From positions 95,743 to 159,742 of the forward strand of contig DBPT01000029.1 in the NCBI GenBank assembly GCA_002304925.1: DNA of 64,000 bases, in the 5' to 3' direction. Each line of letters starts with the position of its first letter. Position 1 is the first letter of the stretch. A program made the position numbers and the translations under genes. The notes under the pieces are model-generated. The model was not told where the DNA came from, searched no databases, and saw only the letters and a list, made by a program, of their open reading frames with translations. Below are positions 24,524 through 34,111 of the stretch, in pieces. This DNA comes from Prolixibacteraceae bacterium UBA1413 (GTDB lineage: Bacteria; Bacteroidota; Bacteroidia; Bacteroidales; Prolixibacteraceae).

Positions 24524-27079
24524 TCATCCGCATTTGGAAGATCCGCACGACCTGCAGACCAGGCATCCTTCCTGATAGACCACCTCATCTGATCCGCAAT
24601 CTTCGCATCGGGCATCCTCGGCAATAGTCCCGTTGGGGATATATTTTTTCAGGGCACGGGCCACACCCGCCTTCCAGCTGTTAATGGTTTCGTTATCGAG
24701 CTGAAGGCTGGTTACCAGTTCCACCACTTTATGGATCGGCATGCCATGACGTAAAACACCTGAAATCAGCTTTGCATAGTTCCAGTATACCGGGTTGAAT
24801 TTGTAAGACAACCCCTCGATGGTGGTTTTGTATCCCCGTTTATTGATGTATTGGAAATCGTAGCGCGATGTGTCGTCGTCCTCCCAGTTTTTTATGATGT
24901 ACCCTTTGGTTACCGACCGGGGCAACAAAATGCCATCTTCGTCATCACTTAAACCGGTAAAAATTTCGTAGGGCATATTACCAATCAGTCCGATGAATGC
25001 CACCCAGTTCTCCTTGTTATTCCGGAAACGCACCACATCGGCTTCCAGGATCTCGGGTCTTTTGGTCGGGAAAGGCGAGAATTTTTTCTTCTCCTCTTTT
25101 TTCTCGGAAATCAGAACTCCGGAACGGGAACCGTCGCGGTATACCGTTACTCCCTTGCAACCGCTTTTCCAGGCTTCGAAGAAGAGCTGGCCTACCAGTT
25201 CCTCCGAAACGTGTGCGGGGAGGTTGATGGTCACGCTGATCGAATGATCGACCCATTTTTGAATCCTGCCCTGCATATGCACTTTGGCAACCCAGTCAAC
25301 ATCGTTCGAGGTAGCCTGGTAATAGGGTGACTTTTTGACCAGGTCATCAAGCTCTTCCTGGGAAAATTTCCTGTCTGTTTCCAATCCGTTCACTTCCATC
25401 CATGTTTTGAACTTATGATGGAAAACCGTGAATTCTTCCCAATGGTCGCCGACCTCATCGACAAAATCGACCCGCACACCCTTATCATTGGGATTTACTT
25501 TACGGCGTCGTCGGTATACCGGCATAAAGACCGGCTCAATCCCCGAGGTGGTCTGGGTCATCAGGCTGGTGGTCCCTGTCGGGGCGATGGTGAGTAAGGC
25601 AATGTTACGCCGTCCCGATTTTACCATTTCCTCATATAATCCGGGGTCAGCGAGCCTGATCCGCCTGATGAGGGGGTTGTTCTGTTCCCTTTCCGCGCTG
25701 TAGATGGCGAAAGGGCCCCGCTCAGTTGCCAGGCGAACCGAAGAGCGGTAAGCCTCGAGGGTCACAGTTTTGTGAACTTCTTCAGAAAAATCGGTAGCGT
25801 CTTCCGTACCATATCTGAGCCCCAGGGCAGCCAGCATGTCTCCTTCGGCGGTAATTCCGATTCCGGTACGACGTCCTTCTTCCGCTTTTTTGCGGATGTT
25901 TTGCCACAGGTTTCTTTCTACCAGTTTGATCTCATCCGTTTCAGGATCATCTGCGATCTTCTGAAGAATTGCGTCTATCTTTTCAAGCTCCAGGTCGATG
26001 ATATCATCCATGATACGCTGGGCAATGTGAATATGCTGTTTGAAGAGGTTGAAGTCAAACCTGGCCTGCGGAGTGAAAGGCTGCTCCACATAGGAGTACA
26101 GATTGATGGCGATCAGGCGGCAACTGTCGTAAGGACACAGGGGAATTTCACCGCAGGGATTGGTGGAAACCGTACGGTATCCCAGATCCGCATAACAATC
26201 GGGGATGGATTCCCTGACGATGGTATCCCAGAATAAAATTCCCGGCTCTGCAGATTTCCAGGCATTGTGAACGATTTTTCTCCAAAGTTCCGCAGCGCTG
26301 ATCTCGTTGCTGTACAGCACTTCATCGCCGGTAATGGGATAGCGTTGAAAATAGGATTCCCCGTTCTCCACAGCCTTCATGAAATCGTCATGCAGCTTGA
26401 CCGACACATTGGCGCCGGTTACCTTGCCCTGTTCCAGTTTGGCGTCGATAAATTTTTCGGCGTCGGGATGCTTGATGGATACCGAGAGCATCAGTGCACC
26501 CCGCCGTCCGTCCTGCGCCACCTCGCGTGTCGAGTTGGAATAACGCTCCATGAAAGGAACGATCCCCGTGGACGTCAGGGCTGAATTTTTTACCGGCGAT
26601 CCCTTGGGACGGATATGGGACAGGTCATGACCGACTCCGCCGCGCCGCTTCATTAGCTGGACCTGTTCCTGGTCTATTTTCATGATGCCGCCGTAAGAAT
26701 CGGAATTGCCGTTGTTTCCCACTACAAAGCAATTCGACAGGGAGGCGATCTGGAAATTATTCCCGATACCGGTCATCGGTCCCCCCTGCGGAACGATATA
26801 CCTGAAATCCTTCAGCGTGTGAAAGATCTCTTTCTCGGCAATAGGATGGGGATACTTCTGCTCAATCCTTGCAATTTCACGGGCAAGCCGCCAGTGCATG
26901 TCGTCGGGTGTCAGTTCGTAGATATTACCAAATGAATCCTTCAAAGCATACTTGTTAACCCATACCCTAGCCGCAAGATCATCGCCGCTGAAATACCGGA
27001 GCGATGCCTGGTATGCTTCCTCCTGAGAAAAAATTTTCCTGGCCGGCGGGGCCTTAACAAGGTCAACCTTTACTGTCAT
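24524..27079 (-). CDS. nrdJ: B12-dependent (class II) ribonucleotide reductase
   Basis: 851 residues. It makes deoxyribonucleotides using adenosylcobalamin as radical source, with or without oxygen. Visible features are the N-terminal redox cysteine segment SLSNCFVVGN, the active-site NPCGEIPLCPYDSC (thiyl Cys and Glu), the phosphate-binding APTGTTSLM region and a C-terminal CEDCGSDEVV...CLVCRSCGSSKCG cysteine cluster thought to pass electrons or bind zinc. The length is as expected for the long bacterial class II form. It needs imported or synthesised B12; no cobalamin genes or cobalamin riboswitch were recognised here. It terminates at the shared hairpin with gcvH. Confidence 0.95.
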   Translation of the reverse strand: MTVKVDLVKAPPARKIFSQEEAYQASLRYFSGDDLAARVWVNKYALKDSFGNIYELTPDDMHWRLAREIARIEQKYPHPIAEKEIFHTLKDFRYIVPQGGPMTGIGNNFQIASLSNCFVVGNNGNSDSYGGIMKIDQEQVQLMKRRGGVGHDLSHIRPKGSPVKNSALTSTGIVPFMERYSNSTREVAQDGRRGALMLSVSIKHPDAEKFIDAKLEQGKVTGANVSVKLHDDFMKAVENGESYFQRYPITGDEVLYSNEISAAELWRKIVHNAWKSAEPGILFWDTIVRESIPDCYADLGYRTVSTNPCGEIPLCPYDSCRLIAINLYSYVEQPFTPQARFDFNLFKQHIHIAQRIMDDIIDLELEKIDAILQKIADDPETDEIKLVERNLWQNIRKKAEEGRRTGIGITAEGDMLAALGLRYGTEDATDFSEEVHKTVTLEAYRSSVRLATERGPFAIYSAEREQNNPLIRRIRLADPGLYEEMVKSGRRNIALLTIAPTGTTSLMTQTTSGIEPVFMPVYRRRRKVNPNDKGVRVDFVDEVGDHWEEFTVFHHKFKTWMEVNGLETDRKFSQEELDDLVKKSPYYQATSNDVDWVAKVHMQGRIQKWVDHSISVTINLPAHVSEELVGQLFFEAWKSGCKGVTVYRDGSRSGVLISEKKEEKKKFSPFPTKRPEILEADVVRFRNNKENWVAFIGLIGNMPYEIFTGLSDDEDGILLPRSVTKGYIIKNWEDDDTSRYDFQYINKRGYKTTIEGLSYKFNPVYWNYAKLISGVLRHGMPIHKVVELVTSLQLDNETINSWKAGVARALKKYIPNGTIAEDARCEDCGSDEVVYQEGCLVCRSCGSSKCG

Positions 27080-27412
27080 TGCAGATTTTATTACTGTTTG
27101 TACTGGTTAAGCCAAAATCCTGAATTTTAAACCCCTGAATCTCTTGCTTAATTAACTTTATTGGTGCTTGATTTTTACTTATGCAAGATAAGCCCGGTAA
27201 AGTAATTTTGGAATGCTTTTTATCTTCATTAACCAGAAAGTTATCAACTCCATTATGTTAATTAGCTGATTGTTAAATTTTTATGAATTTTTTCCAACAA
27301 AAAAGTTACAAAAAAAGATTTTCTATAATGAATTATCAGCAAACCGCCAAACAAAAAATCCGGAAGGTTGACTCATTTTATCAACTATTTCCCAACATAA
27401 AAAAAACACAGT
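27080..27412. other. AT-rich intergenic region between nrdJ and waaA
   Basis: 333 bases upstream of nrdJ and downstream of waaA. The sequence is AT-rich with poly-A and poly-T tracts. I see no complete -7 element, riboswitch, hairpin or credible gene. A 63-codon reading frame at 27283-27474 on + is Lys/Phe-rich and runs into waaA antisense; I do not believe it is coding. The nrdJ promoter must lie here. Confidence 0.5.
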
Positions 27413-28654
27413 TCAGGCTTGGAAAGAAAAGACCGTTTTCAGGATGGTTTCGGTGGCACCCCGGTTATTTTTGACGTAAGCCGAAGCCGATAGGGATGCC
27501 TGTTCATACAGCTCTCGATTGTTCAGAAGTTTCAAAAGTTGTTCAGTGAAGGACTCCGTGTCGGATACCGTGAAAGCAGCTCCCAGTCCGATGAGTTGAA
27601 CCGCTTCCCTGAACTTATGATAATTAGGTCCGAAGAATACGGGCAAACCAAAAGTTGCCGCTTCAAGAATATTGTGGATACCTACCCCGAATCCCCCTCC
27701 TATATATGCATATGTTCCATATTTATAAAGCGAGGACAGCAGTCCCACCGAATCGATGATCAACACCTGATAGCGGGTCACGTCCGTTTCCGCAGCCCGG
27801 CTCATCAGAAGGGGCGGATTTTTCAACATATGAACCAACCTGTTTATATTTCCAAGTGACACCTCGTGAGGAACCAGGATAAACTTCCACCCTTCCCGGG
27901 AGTTGATAAATGGCACAAGCAGCTCTTCATCAGGTTTCCAGGTGCTTCCGGCGATGAGTACCGGTTTTCCTTCACAAAACTTTTCAACAACCGGTACGGG
28001 TTGTGAACTTTCTGCAATGGAAGCCACCCGGTCGAAGCGGGTATCCCCTGATATCGTAACATCGTCGATGCCGATTGAGTTCAGAAGAGCTGCTGAATTC
28101 TCATCCTGGACAAAATGGCGGGTGAAGGCCTTTAAGAGGTCCCGGAACCACCCTCCCCAGGGCATTCTGCTGAAAAAAAGCTGTTCTTTTCTGAAAATCC
28201 CGGAAACCAGAAAAAGAGGGATATTCCGATTTTTCAACCCGTCAATGTAATGGTACCAGAATTCATATTTTACAAAAAAAGCAATGGCAGGTTGCAGGGT
28301 ATCCAGAAACATGGCCGCATTACGCGGCGTATCTTCGGGCAAATAACCGACAAAAGCGGCTTGGCTGTAATTTTTCCTGATTTCATACCCTGAAGGAGAA
28401 AAAAAGGTGATGGCGATTTTATAACCGGGGCGGGCCCTGCCAATGGCTTCGATGACGGGTCTTCCCTGTTCAAATTCTCCGAGCGACGCACAATGAAACC
28501 AGATCCAGGAAGAATCAGGATCCCGTTTTTCCTTCAGTTTCCCTTGCCAACCCCTCCTTCCCCTGACGAACAGTCGGGCCTTGGGATGAAAGGGAGCCAT
28601 CACCCTGATGAAAAAATGATAGAAAAATACCGCGATATCGTATAGCAATTTCAT
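27413..28654 (-). CDS. waaA: 3-deoxy-D-manno-octulosonic acid (Kdo) transferase
   Basis: A 413-residue GT30 enzyme that adds Kdo to lipid A precursor at the inner membrane. An N-terminal hydrophobic anchor (about 1-20, LLYDIAVFFYHFFIRVM) is followed by WFHCASLGEFEQGRPVIEAI, with the catalytic Glu in GEFEQ. The C-terminal nucleotide-sugar half contains GGGFGVGIHNILEAATFGLPVFFGPNYHKF. The ATG at 28654 starts the membrane anchor and matches the family. It shows that the organism makes Kdo-containing lipopolysaccharide. It is divergent from the U32 gene. Confidence 0.94.
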   Translation of the reverse strand: MKLLYDIAVFFYHFFIRVMAPFHPKARLFVRGRRGWQGKLKEKRDPDSSWIWFHCASLGEFEQGRPVIEAIGRARPGYKIAITFFSPSGYEIRKNYSQAAFVGYLPEDTPRNAAMFLDTLQPAIAFFVKYEFWYHYIDGLKNRNIPLFLVSGIFRKEQLFFSRMPWGGWFRDLLKAFTRHFVQDENSAALLNSIGIDDVTISGDTRFDRVASIAESSQPVPVVEKFCEGKPVLIAGSTWKPDEELLVPFINSREGWKFILVPHEVSLGNINRLVHMLKNPPLLMSRAAETDVTRYQVLIIDSVGLLSSLYKYGTYAYIGGGFGVGIHNILEAATFGLPVFFGPNYHKFREAVQLIGLGAAFTVSDTESFTEQLLKLLNNRELYEQASLSASAYVKNNRGATETILKTVFSFQA

Positions 28655-28749
28655 ACTTCCGGTTTTGGTGCAAAATAACAAAGAAAACCGATGTTCCAAA
28701 CGAAATCAGATAGTTTGGAGCACTGCGGGAATAAACCCGCGGAAACTGT

Positions 28750-28757
28750 TAAATTTG
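28750..28757 (+). promoter_or_regulatory. -7 promoter element of the U32 gene
   Basis: TAAATTTG, a full TAnnTTTG match 17 nt before the ATG at 28775. A small GC hairpin (28723-28742, GCGGG-AATAAA-CCCGC) lies just upstream, within the promoter region and not in the transcript. Confidence 0.55.
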
Positions 28758-28774
28758 CGGCTGTTCAACAAAGT

Positions 28775-30043
28775 ATGGCTGAAGTGCGGAATATAGAAAT
28801 CATGGCGCCTGTGGGGTCGTATGAATCCCTGATGGCGGCGATCCAGGGAGGAGCCGGCTCTGTCTATTTCGGGGTGGAGCACCTCAACATGAGGGCCCGT
28901 TCAGCCGCCAATTTCAGCCTTGGGGACCTCCGCAAAATCGCAGCCATTGCATCGGAAAACGGCGTTAAAAGCTATCTCACCCTGAACACGGAAATTTTCG
29001 ACAACGAGACCGGACTGATGCGCCAGGTGTTGGATGCAGCCCTGGATGCCGGGATTTCGGCAGTCATTGCCGCCGATATTGCCGTGATCTTGTATGCCCG
29101 CTCGATCGGCATGGAGGTACACGTCAGCACCCAGGTGAACATCACCAATTCCGAAGCAGTGAAGTTCTATGCGCAGTATGCCGATGTGGTGGTGCTGGCC
29201 CGGGAAACCAACCTCGGACGCGTTCATGAGATCAGCGACATGATCAGAGAGCAGCAGGTAAAGGGTCCTTCCGGAAATCTGCTGAGGCTGGAGATGTTTG
29301 TTCACGGAGCCCTCTGTATGGCGATCAGCGGCAAGTGTTACCTGAGCCTGCATGAGATGAACGCTTCCGCCAACCGGGGAAGCTGTCTGCAGACCTGCCG
29401 CAGGGGATATCATGTCACCGACCGGGAGACCGGAGAAGAGATCGCCGTTGAGAATGAATATATTATGTCACCCAAGGATTTGAAGACCATTCACTTCCTG
29501 AACAAGATCCTGGATGCCGGGATTTCGGTGCTGAAGATCGAAGGGAGGGCCCGTTCCCCTGAATATGTAAAAACTACGGTTACCTGTTATCGCGAAGCCG
29601 CCGACGCCTGGCGAAGCGGGACTTTCACACAGGAGAAGATAGAAGCGTGGAATGAAAAACTGGCATCGGTTTTCAACCGCGGATTCTGGGATGGGTACTA
29701 CCTGGGAAAACGGCTGGGGGAGTGGAGCCACAATTACGGATCACAGGCCACCAAAAGAAAAATATATGTGGGCAAGGCCACCAATTACTTTCCGAAGATC
29801 GGAGTGGGCGTATTCCGTATTGAAACCGGTTCACTGACCACCGGCGAAGAGATCCTGATCACCGGGCCCACCACCGGTGTGGCGGAAACGACGGTTTCGG
29901 AACTGCGGACCTCTTCGGGAGTCGCCGTTGAAGCAGGGAAAGGTGAATATGTTTCCATTCCCGTACCGGTGAAAATCAGGAGAAATGATAAATTATTCAG
30001 GTGGGTGGATGCTAAAACCGCTCATCTGAACGTTCCTAAATAA
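28775..30043 (+). CDS. U32 family protein, possible tRNA hydroxylation factor (TrhP-like)
   Basis: 422 residues. The N-terminal barrel begins IMAPVGSYESLMAAIQGGAGSVYFG and carries the U32 signature (MFVHGALCMAISGKCYLS, about residues 174-191), followed by CLQTCRR. These cysteines bind an iron-sulfur cluster in studied members. A C-terminal beta domain (about 335-420) follows. Although annotated as peptidases, several U32 proteins (TrhP/YegQ, RlhA, UbiU/V) are RNA or quinone hydroxylation enzymes. The length and domain layout fit TrhP, which acts on uridine 34 of tRNA. I chose the ATG at 28775, which directly follows the promoter element. Confidence 0.85.
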   Translation: MAEVRNIEIMAPVGSYESLMAAIQGGAGSVYFGVEHLNMRARSAANFSLGDLRKIAAIASENGVKSYLTLNTEIFDNETGLMRQVLDAALDAGISAVIAADIAVILYARSIGMEVHVSTQVNITNSEAVKFYAQYADVVVLARETNLGRVHEISDMIREQQVKGPSGNLLRLEMFVHGALCMAISGKCYLSLHEMNASANRGSCLQTCRRGYHVTDRETGEEIAVENEYIMSPKDLKTIHFLNKILDAGISVLKIEGRARSPEYVKTTVTCYREAADAWRSGTFTQEKIEAWNEKLASVFNRGFWDGYYLGKRLGEWSHNYGSQATKRKIYVGKATNYFPKIGVGVFRIETGSLTTGEEILITGPTTGVAETTVSELRTSSGVAVEAGKGEYVSIPVPVKIRRNDKLFRWVDAKTAHLNVPK

Positions 30044-30086
30044 AAAATCCTTACCTTTTCAACCAATTTTTGTACAAACAAAAAAC

Positions 30087-31067
30087 ATGAAGAGAATATT
30101 AACATCCGGCATTGTGATAGCCCTTTTGCTGTCCATCCCGCTGTTGATGGCCGGCCAGAACACGCTGAAACTGAGGATCAGCGGAACTTCCACCAAGTTT
30201 ATGAATGAAGCTCCCAGGGAGACAGTGCCTCATCCTGATTTTCGCGACCTGTCAGGGGGAACGGATACATCGACCGGACAAATAGGGGGAACGATTACTC
30301 CCACGATTGAAGATTTTATTCACAACAGGGATCTCGGGTTTGAAGCGGAGCTGATGGTGGGACTCACCGACAAGGCATATGTGGGCTTTGAAGTGGGCAG
30401 GGATGTGATGTCGGGGCAATATAACAATCCCACACTGTTTAATTTCATGAAAACCGATCAGTTTCAGTCGACCGACCTGAATGGCGGAACTTTTACCGGA
30501 ACCGGAACTCACTCAATTACAGGCCCTCTAAATTACAACACCAATATGCTGAATTTTATCGGGAACTTGCGGATTTATCCCGCTCCTGACGGCCGTTTCA
30601 AGCCATTTATCAAAGTAAGCGCCGGGATGTCCCTGATTTCAACAGAGCTAACCTGTATTGAGCATACTTTGTTAAATCCTGCAAGAATTGATACGTTATC
30701 CCGTGTTATCTTTTCCCGGGGGACACCGCAAGCACCAAAAGGGAGGGAAGCGGCGCTGGTTTTGGGAGGCGGACTGGGATTTGAATTTCAGTTGACCGAC
30801 CGCATTGCCCTTTATGCCGACGGCTCATACCGGTTGGTCTATTCGGATATTCTCGACGGCAAGCCTGATTTTGACTGGACAGAAGATGCCGGTTCTCCGA
30901 CCGGAGGAGAAATGGAGCCATTGAACAGCAGGACGACCATCAGCAAAATCTCCTTTGGGGTGGTATACACGCTCAGGGAAGGTTACGGCAAATCAAGCCG
31001 GTCAATTGGTGGCACCACCAGCAAAAAATCCCCCAATCTTCCCTTTTATAAACTGAAAAGACTATAA
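30087..31067 (+). CDS. Predicted outer-membrane beta-barrel protein
   Basis: 326 residues. A signal peptide (about 1-22, ending LLMAGQ) is followed by alternating amphipathic strands typical of an OmpA/porin-like barrel (LGFEAELMVGLTDKAYVGFEVG, NFIGNLRIYPAPDGRFKPFI, LVLGGGLGFEFQLTDRIALY). The C-terminus (FYKLKRL) lacks the usual terminal aromatic residue, so a short periplasmic tail may follow the last strand. No family name can be given. It follows the U32 gene by 43 nt on the same strand but is not obviously related in function. Confidence 0.75.
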   Translation: MKRILTSGIVIALLLSIPLLMAGQNTLKLRISGTSTKFMNEAPRETVPHPDFRDLSGGTDTSTGQIGGTITPTIEDFIHNRDLGFEAELMVGLTDKAYVGFEVGRDVMSGQYNNPTLFNFMKTDQFQSTDLNGGTFTGTGTHSITGPLNYNTNMLNFIGNLRIYPAPDGRFKPFIKVSAGMSLISTELTCIEHTLLNPARIDTLSRVIFSRGTPQAPKGREAALVLGGGLGFEFQLTDRIALYADGSYRLVYSDILDGKPDFDWTEDAGSPTGGEMEPLNSRTTISKISFGVVYTLREGYGKSSRSIGGTTSKKSPNLPFYKLKRL

Positions 31068-31130
31068 GGCCAAACTGCCGGAGAAGGCCTCAACTTCAGG
31101 CAAGGAGAGAGCGATTTCCCCTTATATGGG

Positions 31131-31757
31131 TTATTGAAAAACGATATCGGCCGGAATCTCAAATTTTTCAGCAGGTACTTCTGCATTTTCTTGAATATTC
31201 GTAGCTTCCATGACCATACCTGAAGTGGCCATTTCAAGATCCATTTTCAGCACAATGCCTTTCCAAACCCAATAATAGCCCTTCATATTCAGGCTGGTAT
31301 TGTTCATGGAATATTTGGTACATTCCTTATCCAAAAAGGTTTCCGTCCCTTCCTCCTTCAGGTTCCACTCTTTTATCACTTCATCGGTCAGCGCCCCAAA
31401 ATTCAGCTGGTTCATCTGGGGCATCGCCGGCGATTTCATCCCTGTTTTATTCTCCGGATCGAAATTGTACATCGTGCCATCCTTGGAAAGCATGACATTG
31501 GTGGTTTTCGTCCCCATGATGTCCATATAGGATTCGGTAACCTCTTTGTTGCCATAATCATCAAAATAAAGGGTTTGGGTAGCATCAAAGCCCATCATGG
31601 TCGATTTATAATCCACGATTCCCGACTTCAGGGCATATCTCCCTTTTGATCCAGCTTCGGAAGCATGGTCAGAATCTTTTCCTGCCGGAGCAGGTTTGCG
31701 ATTACACGATACAAGTAACACCACCGACAGCAGGACCAGCAAAACTTTTGTCTTCAT
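31131..31757 (-). CDS. Hypothetical lipoprotein
   Basis: 208 residues. A lipoprotein signal (about 1-18, lipobox LLVSC) is followed by a polar linker and a beta-rich body with paired strands (SGIVDYKSTMMGFDATQTLYFDDYGN, TKTTNVMLSKDGTMYNFDPENK). This pattern is seen in DUF4412-like and LolA-like periplasmic proteins of Bacteroidota. The ATG at 31757 is chosen because it starts the signal peptide. It is encoded alone, facing the beta-barrel gene. The function is unknown. Confidence 0.75.
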   Translation of the reverse strand: MKTKVLLVLLSVVLLVSCNRKPAPAGKDSDHASEAGSKGRYALKSGIVDYKSTMMGFDATQTLYFDDYGNKEVTESYMDIMGTKTTNVMLSKDGTMYNFDPENKTGMKSPAMPQMNQLNFGALTDEVIKEWNLKEEGTETFLDKECTKYSMNNTSLNMKGYYWVWKGIVLKMDLEMATSGMVMEATNIQENAEVPAEKFEIPADIVFQ

Positions 31758-31965
31758 GAGTTCAATTTTTATTATTTGACATTTTAAAAAAGAAAGGCCT
31801 CCCCGGCTTTCTGTACCCATTTTTCTACCAATACAAAGATTTGATCTTTTCAGTACAATCATCAGAAAACAATCCGATGGTCCGATATTTTTATTATTAA
31901 ACTGTTCTTCGGCGTAATATTTTCTTCATTCAAAAAAAGAGCCGAATCATATGGGAACACTGCCT

Positions 31966-32952
31966 TCAGGAGCGGAGGATGTTTTCGATGGAATGGAGTT
32001 CTTCGTCAGAAAACTCTCTGTTTTTCAGTGTTTCCACATTGTCTTCGATTTGTTTCACCGAACTTGCCCCGATCAGGACTGAAGTGATCCGCCTGTCTTT
32101 CAGGATCCAGGCCAGAGCCATTTGGGCCAGTGTTTGTCCGCGTTCCTGAGCCATGAGATTCAGTTTCCCGACTTTATGAAGAGCAGGGTCGACCTGGTGG
32201 GGTTTCAGAAATCCCCACGACTTGGCCGCCCGTGATCCTTCGGGGATTCCATGCAGGTATTTGTTGGTAAGCAAGCCCTGGGCCAGGGGGGAGAATGGGA
32301 TGCAGCCGATGCCTTCTTCTTCGAGCACATCGAGCAACCCGGCTTCCACCCACCGTTCAAACATGGAATATTTGGGCTGATGGATCAGGCAGGGGGTTCC
32401 CAGGTCACACAGGATGGAGGCGGCCTTGCGGGTCATGTCGGCCGTGTAGTTGGAGAGCCCTGCATACAGTGCTTTACCGGAGCGGACAGCCTGGTCGAGG
32501 GCCATCATGGTTTCTTCGAGAGGCGTATCGGGATCAGGCCGGTGGGAGTAAAAAATATCCACATAGTCGAGGCCCATACGTTTCAGGCTCTGGTCGAGAC
32601 TTGCCAGCAGGTATTTACGGCTTCCCCACTCCCCGTACGGACCCGGCCACATGAGGTATCCCGCTTTGGTGGAGATGATCAGTTCATCGCGGTAGGGCAG
32701 AAAATCCTGTTTAAACAACTTGCCGAAATTCTCCTCGGCTGATCCGGGAGGGGGACCATAGTTATTTGCCAGGTCAAAATGGGTGATTCCCAGGTCAAAA
32801 GCTCTGCGAAGCATGGCCCTGCCATTCTCCAAAACATCAACCCCGCCGAAATTGTGCCACAATCCCAGCGATACTGCCGGAAGTTTCAGCCCCCGGTTAC
32901 CACAACGGTTATAGGTCATGAAGTCATATCGCTCTTCATTTGCCCGATACAT
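31966..32952 (-). CDS. gpr: Aldo/keto reductase, L-glyceraldehyde 3-phosphate reductase type
   Basis: A 328-residue NADPH-dependent reductase with a TIM barrel. It closely follows the E. coli YghZ/Gpr pattern (LKLPAVSLGLWHNFGGV, FDLANNYGPPPGSAEENFG). The catalytic tetrad is visible as Asp and Tyr in FDLANNYG, Lys in STKAGY and His in FYSHRPD. YghZ reduces the toxic L-isomer of glyceraldehyde 3-phosphate and also methylglyoxal. The start agrees with the YghZ N-terminus. It leads or joins a co-directional group with two other sugar-type genes upstream (33024-35269), so a sugar-catabolic role is also possible. Confidence 0.88.
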   Translation of the reverse strand: MYRANEERYDFMTYNRCGNRGLKLPAVSLGLWHNFGGVDVLENGRAMLRRAFDLGITHFDLANNYGPPPGSAEENFGKLFKQDFLPYRDELIISTKAGYLMWPGPYGEWGSRKYLLASLDQSLKRMGLDYVDIFYSHRPDPDTPLEETMMALDQAVRSGKALYAGLSNYTADMTRKAASILCDLGTPCLIHQPKYSMFERWVEAGLLDVLEEEGIGCIPFSPLAQGLLTNKYLHGIPEGSRAAKSWGFLKPHQVDPALHKVGKLNLMAQERGQTLAQMALAWILKDRRITSVLIGASSVKQIEDNVETLKNREFSDEELHSIENILRS

Positions 32953-33023
32953 ATTCCGATGATTAAAGATGTAACGTTTTAAGGATCAGCTAATGGATTT
33001 TTCTTTTTCTTCTGCCAACCATG

Positions 33024-34019
33024 TCATTCACTTTTCATGGCATCGTCAAATTTAATCCCGGAAGGTTCGAAGTCGGAGTACCTCACAAACTCACATGATT
33101 CGGCAGCCCCGGCTTCACGGTCCATGCCGCTGTCTTCCCATTCCACGGAGAGCGGCCCCTTATATCCGATATCGTTCAGGGCACGAATGATGTTCTCAAA
33201 GTCTATTTTTCCGCGGCCGAGGCTGCGGAAGTTCCAATACCGCCGGTTATCGCCAAATTCCATATGCCCGCCGAACACCCCGACAGCCATGGGAATATCG
33301 CTCCAGTAAACATCTTTCATATGGACATGGAAAATCCTGTCGGGAAACTCGTAGATAAACCGCACATAGTCGACCCCCTGATATCCGAAGTGGCTCGGAT
33401 CATAGTTAAAACCGAAAGCAGGGTGGTGGTTCACCGCCCTCAGGGCCAGATGGGCCGTATGGATGTCAAATGCGATTTCGGTGGGGTGTACCTCAAGGGC
33501 GAACTTCACGCCTAACTTCTGATATTCGTCCAGGATGGGCAGAAAGCGGCGGGCAAACTCTTCATAACCCTTTTTTATCATTTCCTGAGGAACTGCAGGA
33601 AACGAATAGAGCAGATGCCAGATAGGGCTTCCTGTGAAACCCACAACGGTATCGATTCCTAGGCGGCGGGCGGCTCTGCCGGTTTCTATCAGTTCCTGTG
33701 CGGCACGCTGTCTGACCCCTTCGGGATCTCCGTTACCCCAGATATATGCAGGCAGGATATTCTTGTGCCGCTCATCTATGGGATCGCATACACACTGCCC
33801 CACCAGGTGGGTTGAAATGGTAAAGAGCTGAAGCCCGTGCTTTTTTAGCAGTGCCCGTTTAGCATCGCAGTAAACCTGGTCGGCTTTGTCAATTTCCATG
33901 TGGTCACCCCAGGTGCATAGCTCCAAGCCGTCATAGCCGAATTCTTTGGCTTTTTTACACATGACCTCCAGAGGCAGGTCGGCCCACTGTCCGGTGTAAA
34001 TGGTAACTGGTCGGGACAT
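33024..34019 (-). CDS. Sugar phosphate isomerase/epimerase-type TIM barrel
   Basis: 331 residues, AP-endonuclease-2/xylose-isomerase-like family. The expected metal site can be traced: Glu in ALEVHPTE, Asp/His in NYDPSHFG, His in FHVHMKD and Glu in SVEWEDSGM. Such enzymes epimerise or isomerise free sugars, inosose or 3-keto sugars. It sits 92 nt downstream of a Gfo/Idh/MocA dehydrogenase gene on the same strand. This pairing recurs in pathways that oxidise and epimerise unusual sugars or glycosides. The substrate cannot be told. Confidence 0.85.
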   Translation of the reverse strand: MSRPVTIYTGQWADLPLEVMCKKAKEFGYDGLELCTWGDHMEIDKADQVYCDAKRALLKKHGLQLFTISTHLVGQCVCDPIDERHKNILPAYIWGNGDPEGVRQRAAQELIETGRAARRLGIDTVVGFTGSPIWHLLYSFPAVPQEMIKKGYEEFARRFLPILDEYQKLGVKFALEVHPTEIAFDIHTAHLALRAVNHHPAFGFNYDPSHFGYQGVDYVRFIYEFPDRIFHVHMKDVYWSDIPMAVGVFGGHMEFGDNRRYWNFRSLGRGKIDFENIIRALNDIGYKGPLSVEWEDSGMDREAGAAESCEFVRYSDFEPSGIKFDDAMKSE

Positions 34020-34111
34020 ACTGTTGATTTTAAAGTTAATAGTTCACTGTATTAATTGCGGATTGCGGAATATCAGATTGCGGAATATCATCGGAAAATG
34101 TTTTTATTGTT

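Noticed and set aside
27220..27400. Two copies of TTATCAACT, considered as DnaA boxes near an origin
   Set aside because: They differ from the DnaA consensus TTATCCACA at key positions, are only two, and no origin genes are near.
27283..27474. 63-codon frame on + in the nrdJ-waaA intergenic region
   Set aside because: Low-complexity Lys/Phe translation that runs into waaA antisense; no homology pattern and no promoter.
28723..28742. GC hairpin upstream of the U32 gene, considered as a riboswitch or terminator
   Set aside because: It lies upstream of the -7 element and so would not be in the U32 transcript. It is too small for a riboswitch and has no T-run.
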